Shown here: piece after piece, positions 1 through 8,387 of the stretch | Layout: each line of letters begins with the position of its first letter | How positions within the stretch are numbered: position 1 is the stretch's first letter | Origin: G965276765 sp965276765 | Lineage (GTDB): Bacteria; Actinomycetota; Acidimicrobiia; Acidimicrobiales; Palsa-688 | Reading direction: 5' to 3' | NCBI GenBank assembly: GCA_965276765.1 | Contig: OZ255627.1 | Coordinates: 434,001-498,000 of the forward strand | DNA length: 64,000 nucleotides | The notes under the pieces: generated by a model | The model's database searches: none | Told to the model about the DNA's origin: nothing | Seen by the model: the letters and a program-made list of their open reading frames with translations, nothing else | Made by a program: the position numbers and the translations under genes

Positions 1-123
1 GGACATCTCCTGCTCGGCCTTCTCCGTCTTGACAACGAGTTCGTATCGAAGACTGTCGAGCAGGCGGGTGCCACGGTCGCCGGCCTCTCGGCTGCCGTGT
101 TCACCTCGATGGCGCCGGCATAG
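1..123 (+). CDS. C-terminal end of a Clp N-terminal-domain protein (start outside window)
   Basis: The frame is open at the window edge and ends with TAG at 121-123, leaving 40 residues that begin GHLLLGLLRLDNEF. This matches the second half of a Clp amino-terminal repeat, where a T/G-E/H-H-L-L-L-G-L-L helix is followed by an acidic or polar turn and a helix containing a conserved small-residue stretch. The protein stops soon after the repeat, so it is more likely a stand-alone Clp-N/ClpC-adaptor-like protein than a ClpC or ClpB ATPase, but the missing upstream part prevents a firm choice. The downstream neighbour is on the opposite strand. Confidence 0.6.
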   Translation, partial: GHLLLGLLRLDNEFVSKTVEQAGATVAGLSAAVFTSMAPA

Positions 124-138
124 GAGGTCAGGCGCCCT

Positions 139-492
139 TCACCTTCTGGCGTTTGTGGTGGTGTTGGAGGTGGCGGTCGGAGGGGTCGTGCAACCCTGGC
201 ACGGGGCTTTGCCGGTGAAGTAGGCGGGGATGGATGGTGAGTCGGTGGGCGGGTTGGTCGGGAGCAGCACCGGTGCCCTCCGTGCCTGGTTGAAGTCGAA
301 GTCGTTGGTCATGTTGCCCAGGATGGGTTCGTCTTCACGCACGTCGGGTCTCGGGTCGGGACGGCCGTCGGTCTTGGGGTTGAGCCTCGACCCGCCCAAG
401 AAGTCGTCCTCGATGGACTTCAGGTAGGCGTCGCTGCTGAGGGTTTGATGGTCGATGAAGTCCTTCTTGGCGTAGGGCGAGATGACGAGGCC
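139..492 (-). pseudogene. C-terminal fragment of a phosphoesterase (phospholipase C / acid phosphatase-like)
   Basis: Read leftward, the frame gives RGLVISPYAKKDFIDHQTLS, then SDAYLKSIEDDFLGG, SRLNPKTDGRPDPRP and a Pro/Thr-rich tail ending in TGA at 139-141. This is the characteristic C-terminal region of the phosphoesterase family PF04185. The catalytic core that should lie upstream (to the right) is absent: beyond about position 492 the plus strand is coding for an amino-acid permease. About 115 residues of a protein that normally exceeds 450 residues survive. Whether this is a genomic deletion or a misjoined assembly cannot be told from the sequence. The open frame continues further right only as an antisense shadow of the permease. 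Confidence 0.72.
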
Positions 493-1699
493 ACGCTCCA
501 CGCCCTCGGCTACGCCCAGGAGCTCAAGCGCCGCATGGGTGGCTTCTCCAACTTCGCCGTGTCCTTCACCATCATCTCGATCCTCTCCGGGTGCCTCACC
601 CTCTACGGCTACGGCATGACGACCGGCAAGCCCGTGGACATGGTGTGGGGCTGGATCATCGTCGGTGTCATGACCACCATCGTCGGGCTCGGGATGGCAG
701 AGGTCTGCTCCAGCTACCCGACGGCGGGCGGGCTCTACTACTGGGCCGCCAAGCTGGCGCCGCGCCACGCCGGGGCATGGAGCTGGTTCACCGGATGGTT
801 CAACCTGCTCGGCCAGGTCGCCGTCACCGCCGGGATCGACTTCGGTTTCGCCTCGTTCTTCACTGCCTTCCTCAGCCTGACGACCGGATTCGCGGCCACT
901 CCAGGTCACGTGATCATCGTGTACGGCTGCGTGCTCATCGCCCACGGCCTGCTCAACACCTTCGGGGTGGGCGTCGTCTCGTTCCTATCCGATGTCAGCG
1001 TCTGGTGGCACATCGTCGGTGTGCTCGTGATCGTCGGGGGTCTCACGTTTGTCCCCGCGCATCACAGCTCCGTGTCGTTTGTGTTCACCCACTTCGTCAA
1101 CAGGACAGGATTCCGCAACTCTTTTTATGTCTTCCTGCTCGGCCTCCTGATGGCGCAATACACCTTCACCGGCTACGACGCATCCGCCCATATGTCAGAA
1201 GACCCGCAACGGTGCCGTCCCCGGCTCTTCGCTCTGGCATCGGATCAACCCGCGTACGAGGACACCAACCAACTCGATCTGGTTCGCGGCGGTGTTCGCC
1301 TTCGTGCTCGGCGTCCCCTATCTGTGGAGCACGACGGCGTACGCCGCCATCACCTCGATCGCAACGATCGGCCTGTACATCGCCTACGTGATCCCGACAC
1401 TGCTCCGCCGGTTGACCGGCGACCGCTTCCAGCCCGGTCCTTGGCACCTGGGTCGCTTCAGCGCCGTGATCGGATGGGTCGGCATCATCTGGGTGGGAAT
1501 CATCGTGATCCTCTTCATGCTCCCCGAGGTGTCTCCGATCGAGGTCCACACGTTCAACTACGCCGTGGTGGCGGTCGCCGTCGTCCTGATCTTCGCCGGC
1601 GGGTGGTGGCTCATCTCGGCCCGCCACTGGTTCACGGGCCCCAAGGTGCAGGGCTCGTCCGAGGAACTGGCCGCCATCGAGCGGGAGCTCTCCGTCTGA
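448..1699 (+). pseudogene. APC-superfamily amino acid permease, broken by an internal deletion and frame change
   Basis: The first frame gives LHALGYAQELKRRMGGFSNF followed by the first helices of an amino acid/GABA-type permease, up to YDASAHMSED near 1200. The family signature then continues in another frame from about 1204 with RNGAVPGSSLWHRINPRTRT and the last helices, ending at 1699. Roughly 85-90 residues that normally link these two segments are missing, so the break is a deletion with a frame change rather than a single-base slip. The N-terminus is also suspect because the natural start region is replaced by the phosphoesterase tail on the other strand. ATG at 448 is only the first in-frame ATG. 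A working transporter is unlikely. Confidence 0.75.
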
Positions 1700-1822
1700 G
1701 ACGAGCGGAAGCGAATCCTTGAGCGCACCGGCATGACGGGTACTGTCGTCTGAGAGCGAAACACCGTCGGAGGACCACACGCGCATCAGCCCCAGCACCG
1801 CTTCGAGCCCCGAGAGCCCGCA

Positions 1823-3094
1823 GTGAGCGACCAGGTCGTAATCACCGGCATCGGTGCAGTCACACCGGTTGGCCTTGACCGGCAGACGACATGGGACAAC
1901 CTCGTCGCCGGCCGCTCCGGCGTCGGCCCGATCACGTCCTTCGACGCCAGCGGATTACCCACCCGCATCGCCGGCGAGGTGCGGGGGTTCGACGCCGGGA
2001 CCGTTCTCGAGGGCAAGCGCCTCCGCCGATCGGCCCGCTTCTCGCATCTCGCCGTCGCGGCCGCCCGCGAGGCCGTGGCCGACGCCGACCTACGCGTCGG
2101 CGAGGACAATGCCTGGCGCGTCGGAGTCGTCATCAACGCCGCCGTAGCCGGCTTCGACACCGTGGAGCAGGCCACCCGCCTCCTCGTCGGGGCCCCCACC
2201 TCGGGGCGGTCGACTGAAGACGGGTCAGGAGCGGGCAGGATCGGTCCTCACTTCGTGTCCTCCTCGCTCACCAACATGCCGGCGTGCGAGGTGGCCATCG
2301 ACCTGGGCCTCCACGGACCGGTCACGGCGAGCGCTCTGGCCTGCGCGAGCGGGCTCTACGCCCTGGTCGAAGCGCGCCGCTTGATCCTCTCCGACGAGGC
2401 GGACGTCGTCGTCTGCGGTGGCACCGACGCCGCCATCACCCCGGTGATGTTTGCCGGATTGAGCACCATGGGTGCCCTATCCAGACGCAACGACGACCCG
2501 ACGGCGGCCAGCCGGCCCTTTGACGCTGACCGTGATGGGTTCGTCTTCGGCGAGGGGGCGGTGGTGCTCGTCGTGGAATCCGCCGAGCATGCCCGGCGAC
2601 GCGGCAAGGCCCCCTACGCCGCAGTGGCCGGCGGCGCCCTGACCGCCGACGCCTTTCATGTGAGCGCCCCCAACCCCAATGGAGTCGACGCCACCGCCGC
2701 CATTTCCAATGCGCTCGTGCGAGCCGGGATCAAACCGGCCGAAGTCGACTATGTCTGCGCTCACGGCACGTCGACGAAGGCCAACGACCGCATCGAAACC
2801 AAGGCGATTCGCGCTGCGTTCGGCCCCGACGCCGATTCCGTCGCCGTGAGCAGCCCGAAGTCGATGGTCGGCCACATGATCGGAGCGGCCGGCGCCCTCG
2901 GCGCCATGGTGTGCGCCCACGCCATCCGTGAGGGTGTGATCCCGCCGACGATCAACCTCGACCGTCCCGACCCCGACTGTGACCTCGACTACGTGCCCCA
3001 CACGGCGCGCCGGCTCGCCGTTCGCACCGCCACCGCGAACGCCTTCGGGTTTGGCGGCCAGAATTGCGTCGTGGTCTTCACCGCGCCGGCGTGA
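1823..3094 (+). CDS. beta-ketoacyl-ACP synthase II-like condensing enzyme
   Basis: This 423-residue protein has the full KAS I/II fold. The N-terminus is VVITGIGAVTPVG. The catalytic triad can be placed: Cys174 in SALACASG, His314 in VCAHGTSTKANDRIE, and Lys346/His351 in SSPKSMVGHMIGAAGA. The glycine-rich C-terminal motif NAFGFGGQN is present. The predicted reaction is decarboxylative Claisen condensation of an acyl thioester with malonyl-ACP. No acyl carrier protein, malonyltransferase or reductase is next to it; the only partner is an acyl-CoA ligase 12 bp downstream. That argues for a specialised pathway rather than the housekeeping FabF, although the substrate cannot be read from sequence. 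The start is GTG. Confidence 0.88.
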   Translation: MSDQVVITGIGAVTPVGLDRQTTWDNLVAGRSGVGPITSFDASGLPTRIAGEVRGFDAGTVLEGKRLRRSARFSHLAVAAAREAVADADLRVGEDNAWRVGVVINAAVAGFDTVEQATRLLVGAPTSGRSTEDGSGAGRIGPHFVSSSLTNMPACEVAIDLGLHGPVTASALACASGLYALVEARRLILSDEADVVVCGGTDAAITPVMFAGLSTMGALSRRNDDPTAASRPFDADRDGFVFGEGAVVLVVESAEHARRRGKAPYAAVAGGALTADAFHVSAPNPNGVDATAAISNALVRAGIKPAEVDYVCAHGTSTKANDRIETKAIRAAFGPDADSVAVSSPKSMVGHMIGAAGALGAMVCAHAIREGVIPPTINLDRPDPDCDLDYVPHTARRLAVRTATANAFGFGGQNCVVVFTAPA

Positions 3095-3106
3095 CAAGGA
3101 GCAACC

Positions 3107-4759
3107 GTGAACCCCTATTCCTACGATCCGACCGCCCTCCGTCAGGTGTTCGACGAGCACTTCACGTTCTTGGCCGGATTCCGCCGCAACGTCCACCGCT
3201 ACCACGCCCGCTTGGCCCTTCACGATCCTGACACCGGCCGGCAATGGACCTATGCCGAGCTCGGCTCCGACGTCGACCGGCTCGCGGGCGGCCTCTCCGC
3301 CCACGGCGTGACACGAGGCGACGTCGTCGTCTTCCAGCTCTTCAACGGCTCCGAATTCGCCCTGCTCTACCTCGCCGCACAGCGCTTGGGCGCGGTAGCC
3401 ACCCCGATCAACTTCCGCTTCTCGGAAGGAGAGACGGCGCACGTCATCGACGACAGCCGACCCCGCGCCTACGTCTACGACCAGGCCATCGTCTCGACCG
3501 CCCACTCGGCGCTCGCCCTGGCGTCGCATCATCCTTCGCTCGTCGTCGAGGTCCCGTCCGAGCCGGGTGAATCGGCCGGCAGCGGGGCCGCCGTCTCGTT
3601 TCAAGAGCTCATGTCCGCTTCGGCCCCTGCGCCCCAATGGCCCGCCGCCGGGACGTGGGACGAATCGACCCGCCTGTACACCTCGGGCACGACCGGCCTG
3701 CCCAAAGGGGTGTCGCTGCCCTCCATCGCCGAGGTCCTCACGGCCCACGACGTCATCATGCACTTTCCGCTCAGCCCCGAGGACAAGACCCTCAACATGA
3801 CGCCGTGGTTCCACCGGGGTGGTATCTCGCCGGGCGGCCCGAATGCCGTCTTCTACGTGGGCGCCGCCGCCGTAACGATGCGCCAGTTTGATGCCGACCG
3901 GTGTCTCGACCTGGTCGCCGCCGAGGGGCTGACGTACCTGATCGGCGCGCCGACCAACCTGGCGCTGCTCGCCGACGCCCAGCAGACCAGGCCGCGTGAC
4001 CTGCGGACCCTGCGCGGCCTCGTCACGATGGGGGCTCCCCTCGAGCGGGCCGCCTGCCTGCGCTACCAGGAGCTGCTCACGCCGCGCATCTTCAACGGCT
4101 ACGGGACGACCGAGGCCTTTTGGAACACCTTCCTCCGCCCCCAGGATCTCCCGGAGCACGCCGGGACGGCCGGAAGGGCCTGCACGGACGACGACGTGGC
4201 GGTGGTGCGGGTCTACGACGACCGCCCGGCCGAGCCCGACGACCTGGCGGCCAAGGACGGCGAAGAGGTCGGCGAGGTGATCGTGCGGTCCGTGAAGTCG
4301 GGCTATGCCTACGTCAACGTCCCCGACGGCGACGCCCGGTTCCGGCACGGATGGCTCTACTCCGGCGACCTGGCCACCTGGGACGAAGCCGAGTACGTGA
4401 CGGTCGTCGGCCGCAAGGACGACATGATCATCTCGGGCGGCGAGAACGTGCATCCGGTGCAGGTCGAGGAGGTACTCAACGAGCATCCGCTCGTGGTCGA
4501 CTCGATCGTCGTCGGCCTCCCCGACGAGCGGTGGGGCGAGACGGTCGTCGCCTACGTCCAGGCGGCGGGACCCGATCTCACCGCGGGCGACTGCGACAAG
4601 CACTGCCGGGCCCATCCGATGCTCGCCGACTACAAGCGGCCCCGGGCCTACCGGTTCGTCGAATCACTTCCCCGAACGGCGACCGGCAAGAAGATGCACT
4701 ATCTCATCCGCGCCGAGCTCAGGGAGATGGGGGGAACCGACGGGCTCCAACGCCCGTAA
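3107..4759 (+). CDS. acyl-CoA synthetase (AMP-forming, ANL superfamily)
   Basis: A 550-residue adenylate-forming enzyme. It carries the phosphate-binding loop LYTSGTTGLPKG near residue 190, the GYGTTEA motif, WLYSGDLATWDE, GRKDDMIISGGENV, and the C-terminal lysine motif RTATGKKMHY near residue 528. These residues support activation of a carboxylic acid to an acyl-AMP and then an acyl-CoA. The GTG start follows AAGGAGCAACC, a strong ribosome-binding site, and lies 12 bp after the ketosynthase stop, so the two are probably cotranscribed. The acid substrate is unknown. The gene ends 36 bp before the convergent sensor kinase gene. Confidence 0.9.
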   Translation: MNPYSYDPTALRQVFDEHFTFLAGFRRNVHRYHARLALHDPDTGRQWTYAELGSDVDRLAGGLSAHGVTRGDVVVFQLFNGSEFALLYLAAQRLGAVATPINFRFSEGETAHVIDDSRPRAYVYDQAIVSTAHSALALASHHPSLVVEVPSEPGESAGSGAAVSFQELMSASAPAPQWPAAGTWDESTRLYTSGTTGLPKGVSLPSIAEVLTAHDVIMHFPLSPEDKTLNMTPWFHRGGISPGGPNAVFYVGAAAVTMRQFDADRCLDLVAAEGLTYLIGAPTNLALLADAQQTRPRDLRTLRGLVTMGAPLERAACLRYQELLTPRIFNGYGTTEAFWNTFLRPQDLPEHAGTAGRACTDDDVAVVRVYDDRPAEPDDLAAKDGEEVGEVIVRSVKSGYAYVNVPDGDARFRHGWLYSGDLATWDEAEYVTVVGRKDDMIISGGENVHPVQVEEVLNEHPLVVDSIVVGLPDERWGETVVAYVQAAGPDLTAGDCDKHCRAHPMLADYKRPRAYRFVESLPRTATGKKMHYLIRAELREMGGTDGLQRP

Positions 4760-4795
4760 GGCGACGGCGAAGAAGCACGTTGGGGCCGGGCTCGG

Positions 4796-6271
4796 CTACG
4801 GCCCGTCGCCGGCGGGGTTGTCGGCCGGTCGGAGGGTCACGACCATGCGGGTACCGCCGGTATCGCTCACCGGCGAGCGGGCTTCGACGGCGCCGCCCAT
4901 GGCCCCGACGAGCTGGGCCACGATGGCAAGACCGAGACCCGAGCCGACCTGGCGCCCATCTCGATCAGATGTCGTGAACATCCGATCGAACACACGTGGC
5001 AGCTCGGCGGCGCCGATACCCGGTCCGTCGTCGTCGACCCAGAGCAGGGGTTGGCCGGCGTGCTGGCCCGTCCCGAGATGGACCCGTCCTCGGGCGTAGC
5101 CGATGGCATTCTCGACGAGGTTGGCAACGACCTGCGCCAATCGGTCCCCATCGGCGGTCGCGAGCACCGGGCTGCCAGGCGGATCGGCGCCGGACGGGTC
5201 GGCGGCGTAGGTCAACGTCACGCCGCCCCGCTCGGCTGCGGGCGCGAACCCCTGGGCCGTCGCGGCGGCAATGGCACCCACGTCGACGGACGCGAGCCGG
5301 AGGCCGAAGGCCGTCGATCGGAGCTTGGCCAGCTCGAGCAGATCGTCGATCAGGCGCGACAGGCGTCCCGACTCGGCCAGGATGACCGAAGCGGCCCACC
5401 GGGAGTCGGGAGCGGCGCCGTCCTCGATGGCCTCGGCGTAACCCCGAATGGAGGTGAGCGGCGTGCGAAGCTCGTGGGAGACCGACACGAGCAGCTCCCG
5501 CTCGGCGTCACGTGCGTGCGAGAGGCTCTCGGCCATGACGTTGACCGAGTCGACGAGGGAGGTCAGCTCGGCGTCCTTGGCCGCGGGCTCCGGCACCCGA
5601 GCCGTGAGGTCGCCGGCCGCGATGCGTCCGGTTACGGCCTCGGCGGCGGCCAGGGGGGCGACGATTCGTCGGCTGAGACGCAGGGCGAGGAGGGCGGCCA
5701 CGGCGATGATGCCGAAGAAGGCGGCGCCCAGCCACGGCCATCCGTGGCCGACCCCGATCGGGGATCGACGGGTGAGCAACGCCACGGCGGTGATCGGGGT
5801 GCTCACGCCCGATAGCCGCAGCTCCACCGGATAGGGCACCGCGGCGTAGACCAACGAGCCCTGCACGCCCGAGACGGAGCGGCCGGCGAGCAGGCTGCGG
5901 GGATCGAGATGGGACTCGTCGAGGCGACCCGGCAGATGCACCGCCTTGAGAGGCGTCGCCGGATCGAAGAGCTTGGCCTTCGAGCTCAGCGCAAGCACCG
6001 TCTCGCCCTGCAAACGCAGCGGCCCCTTGAGCGCTCGTAGCACGGCTCGGAGCCGGGAAGCCGGGTCGGTGCCGGCGGAGAGGGCACGGTGCGGCGATGC
6101 CACCCGATTCTCGGCCTTGACCGTCACGGCCAACCCGCGTGCATCCCTCAGGAGCTCATCTTGCGTCCGCGCCCTCGCCGCGTGCGTCTCCACCGCGACG
6201 AGAACCCCGCCGGCGAGGACAAGAGCCACGGCCACCATCAGGATCATCGAGAGCGTCAGACGCCTGCGCAC
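4796..6271 (-). CDS. sensor histidine kinase with HAMP domain
   Basis: A 491-residue membrane kinase. There is a first transmembrane helix at about 8-28, an extracytoplasmic sensing region of about 145 residues, a second helix at about 178-198, HAMP at about 200-253, and the phosphoacceptor His266 in SVSHELRTPLTSIRGYAEA. The ATPase domain follows with NLVENAIGYA (N box), DDDGPGIG (G1), RVFDRMF (F box) and GSGLGLAIV (G2). All residues needed for autophosphorylation are visible. It lies 12 bp downstream of its response regulator on the same strand and is the last gene of the operon that begins with a small secreted protein at 7496, which is a plausible input or target of the pathway. Confidence 0.93.
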   Translation of the reverse strand: MRRRLTLSMILMVAVALVLAGGVLVAVETHAARARTQDELLRDARGLAVTVKAENRVASPHRALSAGTDPASRLRAVLRALKGPLRLQGETVLALSSKAKLFDPATPLKAVHLPGRLDESHLDPRSLLAGRSVSGVQGSLVYAAVPYPVELRLSGVSTPITAVALLTRRSPIGVGHGWPWLGAAFFGIIAVAALLALRLSRRIVAPLAAAEAVTGRIAAGDLTARVPEPAAKDAELTSLVDSVNVMAESLSHARDAERELLVSVSHELRTPLTSIRGYAEAIEDGAAPDSRWAASVILAESGRLSRLIDDLLELAKLRSTAFGLRLASVDVGAIAAATAQGFAPAAERGGVTLTYAADPSGADPPGSPVLATADGDRLAQVVANLVENAIGYARGRVHLGTGQHAGQPLLWVDDDGPGIGAAELPRVFDRMFTTSDRDGRQVGSGLGLAIVAQLVGAMGGAVEARSPVSDTGGTRMVVTLRPADNPAGDGP

Positions 6272-6283
6272 GCCGTCGCCTGC

Positions 6284-6967
6284 TTATGCGAGCCGGTAAC
6301 CGACGCCCCACACGGTGGCGAGAGGTAACGAGTCACCGAGCTTGCGGCGGAGTTGGCGGACGTGGACGTCCACCGTGCGTTCGTCGCCGTACCAGCCGCT
6401 GCCCCACACCCCGTCGAGGAGCTGTTGGCGGGACAGGGCAAGACCACGATTGCGAACGAGGAAGGCAAGCAGGTCGAACTCCCGGGTGGTGAGGGCTACC
6501 ACCCGGCCGGCGAGGCGGGCTTCCCGCCTGGCCGTATCGACCTCCACGTTGGCAACGGCCAGGGTGAGCGGGCGATCGACCGGCCCTCCGGTCCTCCGGA
6601 GGATCGCCTTGACCCTGGCGGCCAGCTCCCTCGGGCTGAACGGCTTCGTCACGTAGTCGTCGGCGCCGAGCTCGAGGCCACGGACACGGTCGGTCTCGCC
6701 ATCACGTGCCGTGAGCACGACGATCGGGACGTCACCCGCCTCCCGCAGGCGGCGGCAGACATCGAAGCCGTCGAGCTCTCCGGGAAGGCCGACATCGACG
6801 ACGACAAGGCTGGGGCCTTCTCGTGTGACCGCCTCGAGCCCGGCCGTGCCGGTCGCCGCCTGCACCACTCTGTGGCCCTCCCGGCGCAGGTACAGCTCGA
6901 CCAAGTCCCCGATGTTGGCGTCATCCTCGATGACGACGATCGTTCCCGCAGTCGGTGCCACGCTCAC
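6284..6967 (-). CDS. OmpR/PhoB-family response regulator
   Basis: From GTG at 6967 the protein has 227 residues. A receiver domain comes first, with acidic pocket EDD (14-16), phosphoacceptor Asp58 in VVVDVGLPG and Lys in DYVTKPFSP. A winged-helix DNA-binding domain follows, with LTTREFDLLAFLVRN and ERTVDVHVRQLRRKLG. The frame stays open further upstream to 7093, but those extra 42 residues are low-complexity and overlap the 5' neighbour's 3' end, so the internal GTG is preferred; a second GTG lies at 6961. It pairs with the kinase immediately downstream. Its likely binding site is the 11-bp-spaced direct repeat ahead of the operon. Confidence 0.92.
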   Translation of the reverse strand: MSVAPTAGTIVVIEDDANIGDLVELYLRREGHRVVQAATGTAGLEAVTREGPSLVVVDVGLPGELDGFDVCRRLREAGDVPIVVLTARDGETDRVRGLELGADDYVTKPFSPRELAARVKAILRRTGGPVDRPLTLAVANVEVDTARREARLAGRVVALTTREFDLLAFLVRNRGLALSRQQLLDGVWGSGWYGDERTVDVHVRQLRRKLGDSLPLATVWGVGYRLA

Positions 6968-7037
6968 AGCTTGCCGCCAGAAGCTGAGCAACGGGTGAGC
7001 GCCGGCACCGGTCTGCGGGCGACGAGCGGAAAACGAC

Positions 7038-7496
7038 TCAGCTGGTCGGCTTGGCCGTTGCGTCCCTCTGACCGACACGGACCGCCTTGCCACCCTCTGA
7101 GAAGACGTGGGCGGGCTTGCCGACGGTCACCGCCGATGCGGACGTGGCGCCGTGGAACTTGGTCGATGACGTGATCGTCTCGGTGGCGCTGTGGCCATCG
7201 GGCAGCGCCAGGGTGATCGACGTCGGGCTCACGGCCGAAACCTTGCCCCGGTCGTAGCTGAGCGCCACCCACTGCCCCTTCATCTTCACTTCCATCGTGG
7301 CCCGATCCGTGCGCTCCAAGAGGTTCCGGGCCCTGTGATGGTGCGCCGTGCGGGCGTGCGATCCGGCCGCCGGCTGGGTTGACGTCGACGAGCCGGTTGC
7401 CGTCGCGGCATAGGCGGTGCCTCCTACCCCGAGGGCGGCGAGGGTGCCGACCGTGGCAAAGACGACGTTGCGTTTGGTGACAGTGAACAGGCTCAT
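7038..7496 (-). CDS. small secreted protein of unknown function, first gene of the two-component operon
   Basis: A 152-residue protein with a cleavable signal peptide: MSLFTVTKRNVVFATVGTLA followed by a hydrophobic stretch and TAYAATA, with a likely AYA-A cleavage near residue 30. The mature part starts with a Ser/Thr/His-rich linker (HHHRARN), then a compact beta-rich domain with VALSYDRGKVSAVSPTSITL and TETITSSTKFHG, resembling DUF5666-like actinobacterial exported proteins. No catalytic residues stand out. ATG at 7496 is preceded by AAGGAGTTCCCA. Its stop lies 70 bp before the response regulator start, so it probably shares the promoter and may be sensed or controlled by the two-component pair. 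Confidence 0.8.
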   Translation of the reverse strand: MSLFTVTKRNVVFATVGTLAALGVGGTAYAATATGSSTSTQPAAGSHARTAHHHRARNLLERTDRATMEVKMKGQWVALSYDRGKVSAVSPTSITLALPDGHSATETITSSTKFHGATSASAVTVGKPAHVFSEGGKAVRVGQRDATAKPTS

Positions 7497-7511
7497 TGGG
7501 AACTCCTTGGT

Positions 7512-7527
7512 TCTCGAAGGTTCGAGA
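7512..7527. promoter_or_regulatory. small palindrome in the 5' leader of the two-component operon
   Basis: A perfect 7-bp inverted repeat, TCTCGAA-GG-TTCGAGA, lies just upstream of the ribosome-binding site of the secreted-protein gene that starts at 7496. In RNA it would form a short hairpin next to the Shine-Dalgarno sequence; in DNA it could be an operator. No other evidence separates these. Confidence 0.4.
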
Positions 7528-7568
7528 TCAATTGTCCCCGCTCCCAGTCGGCAGAAAGCCCGAAAACG

Positions 7569-7585
7569 GTTAGGAGTCTGTTAGG
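7569..7585. promoter_or_regulatory. 11-bp-spaced direct repeat, probable response-regulator binding site
   Basis: GTTAGG occurs at 7569-7574 and again at 7580-7585, exactly 11 bp apart (CCTAAC-N5-CCTAAC on the strand of the operon). One helical turn between direct half-sites is the usual geometry for OmpR/PhoB-family dimers. The site is about 73 bp upstream of the first gene of the operon that encodes such a regulator, which suggests autoregulation. It overlaps the stop codon of the upstream gene on the same strand. Confidence 0.5.
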
Positions 7586-8262
7586 GCCGACCCCTGCGAT
7601 GGCGCCAAGGCGGCGGAGATCATCCCCCACGCCGTCGCGAGCCGGGACCCTGGGGTTTGGCCGGCGACCGCCCTGAGGTCGTCGACGGTGTCGATGTCGC
7701 GCAGGACGGGAAGGTCGCGGATCTCGTGGCCGAGCGAGCGCAACGCAACCCGCTGCGCCGCTCCCGTCGTCGCCTCGCTCATAGCCACGCCGGCGAACAC
7801 GTTGGCATCCCAGCCCTCGGACAGGCCGAGGGCCCACCACCCGCCGTCCTGGGCCAGGCCGAGCGAAGCGGTCACGCCCGGCGCCGCCGTCCGTTCGAGG
7901 CAGCGGTCGAGCAGGTCCGGTGTCACCTGGGGCGTGTCCATGCCGATCTGCAGACCGGGGCCGCCGGCCTCCCGCCAGGCGGCGGCGAGCCGCTCATTGA
8001 ACGTCGTGCCGCGTTGGGCGACGACGGCGAAGCCGGGTGGGATCCAATCGCCCGGGTCGCCTTCGAGGGCCAGGATCCTTCGAGCGGCGCCGCAACCGGC
8101 CACGGCGGCGAGGGTGTCGGCCAGAGCGGCGGCGGCCACGTCTGCTGCCTGGGTGGGAGACAGCGGCGGGGACAGGCGCGTCTTGACCTGTCCTGGCACC
8201 GGCGCCTTGGCCAGGACGAGGACATGCCACCCGCCGGCACCGATCCGGCCGTCTCTGCCCAT
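7570..8262 (-). CDS. TIGR04282/DUF2064 family nucleotidyl/glycosyltransferase-like protein
   Basis: A 230-residue protein that begins with the diagnostic LVLAKAPVPGQVKTRLSPPL, the nucleotide-binding loop of the DUF2064 (TIGR04282) family, which shares the GT-A fold with CofC and glycosyltransferase family 2. It also carries QIGMDTPQVTP (the DxD-like region, with D at the metal position) and AQDGGWWALGLS. Biochemical roles for the family are mostly unproven; a sugar- or lactate-nucleotide transfer is an inference from the fold. ATG at 8262. It runs divergently from the MoxR operon, with about 125 bp between them. Confidence 0.85.
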   Translation of the reverse strand: MGRDGRIGAGGWHVLVLAKAPVPGQVKTRLSPPLSPTQAADVAAAALADTLAAVAGCGAARRILALEGDPGDWIPPGFAVVAQRGTTFNERLAAAWREAGGPGLQIGMDTPQVTPDLLDRCLERTAAPGVTASLGLAQDGGWWALGLSEGWDANVFAGVAMSEATTGAAQRVALRSLGHEIRDLPVLRDIDTVDDLRAVAGQTPGSRLATAWGMISAALAPSQGSALTDS

Positions 8263-8387
8263 GCCGCACCCTATTGGCGCCCGGCGGCCGACCGGTTGCC
8301 AAACGGCTCGGCTGGTAGCTTCTGGCGAGATCAGGCGGCCGCCCGCAGGGGACGGCCGATCGGGGCCCGGCGGGAGGTCGTCGACAG

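Noticed and set aside
2477..4615. 712-codon minus-strand frame opposite the ketosynthase and ligase
   Set aside because: Antisense shadow with composition typical of high-GC third-position bias; both plus-strand genes have complete catalytic motifs.
6968..7093. N-terminal extension of the response regulator
   Set aside because: The extra 42 residues are low-complexity, overlap the end of the upstream gene, and precede the normal receiver start.
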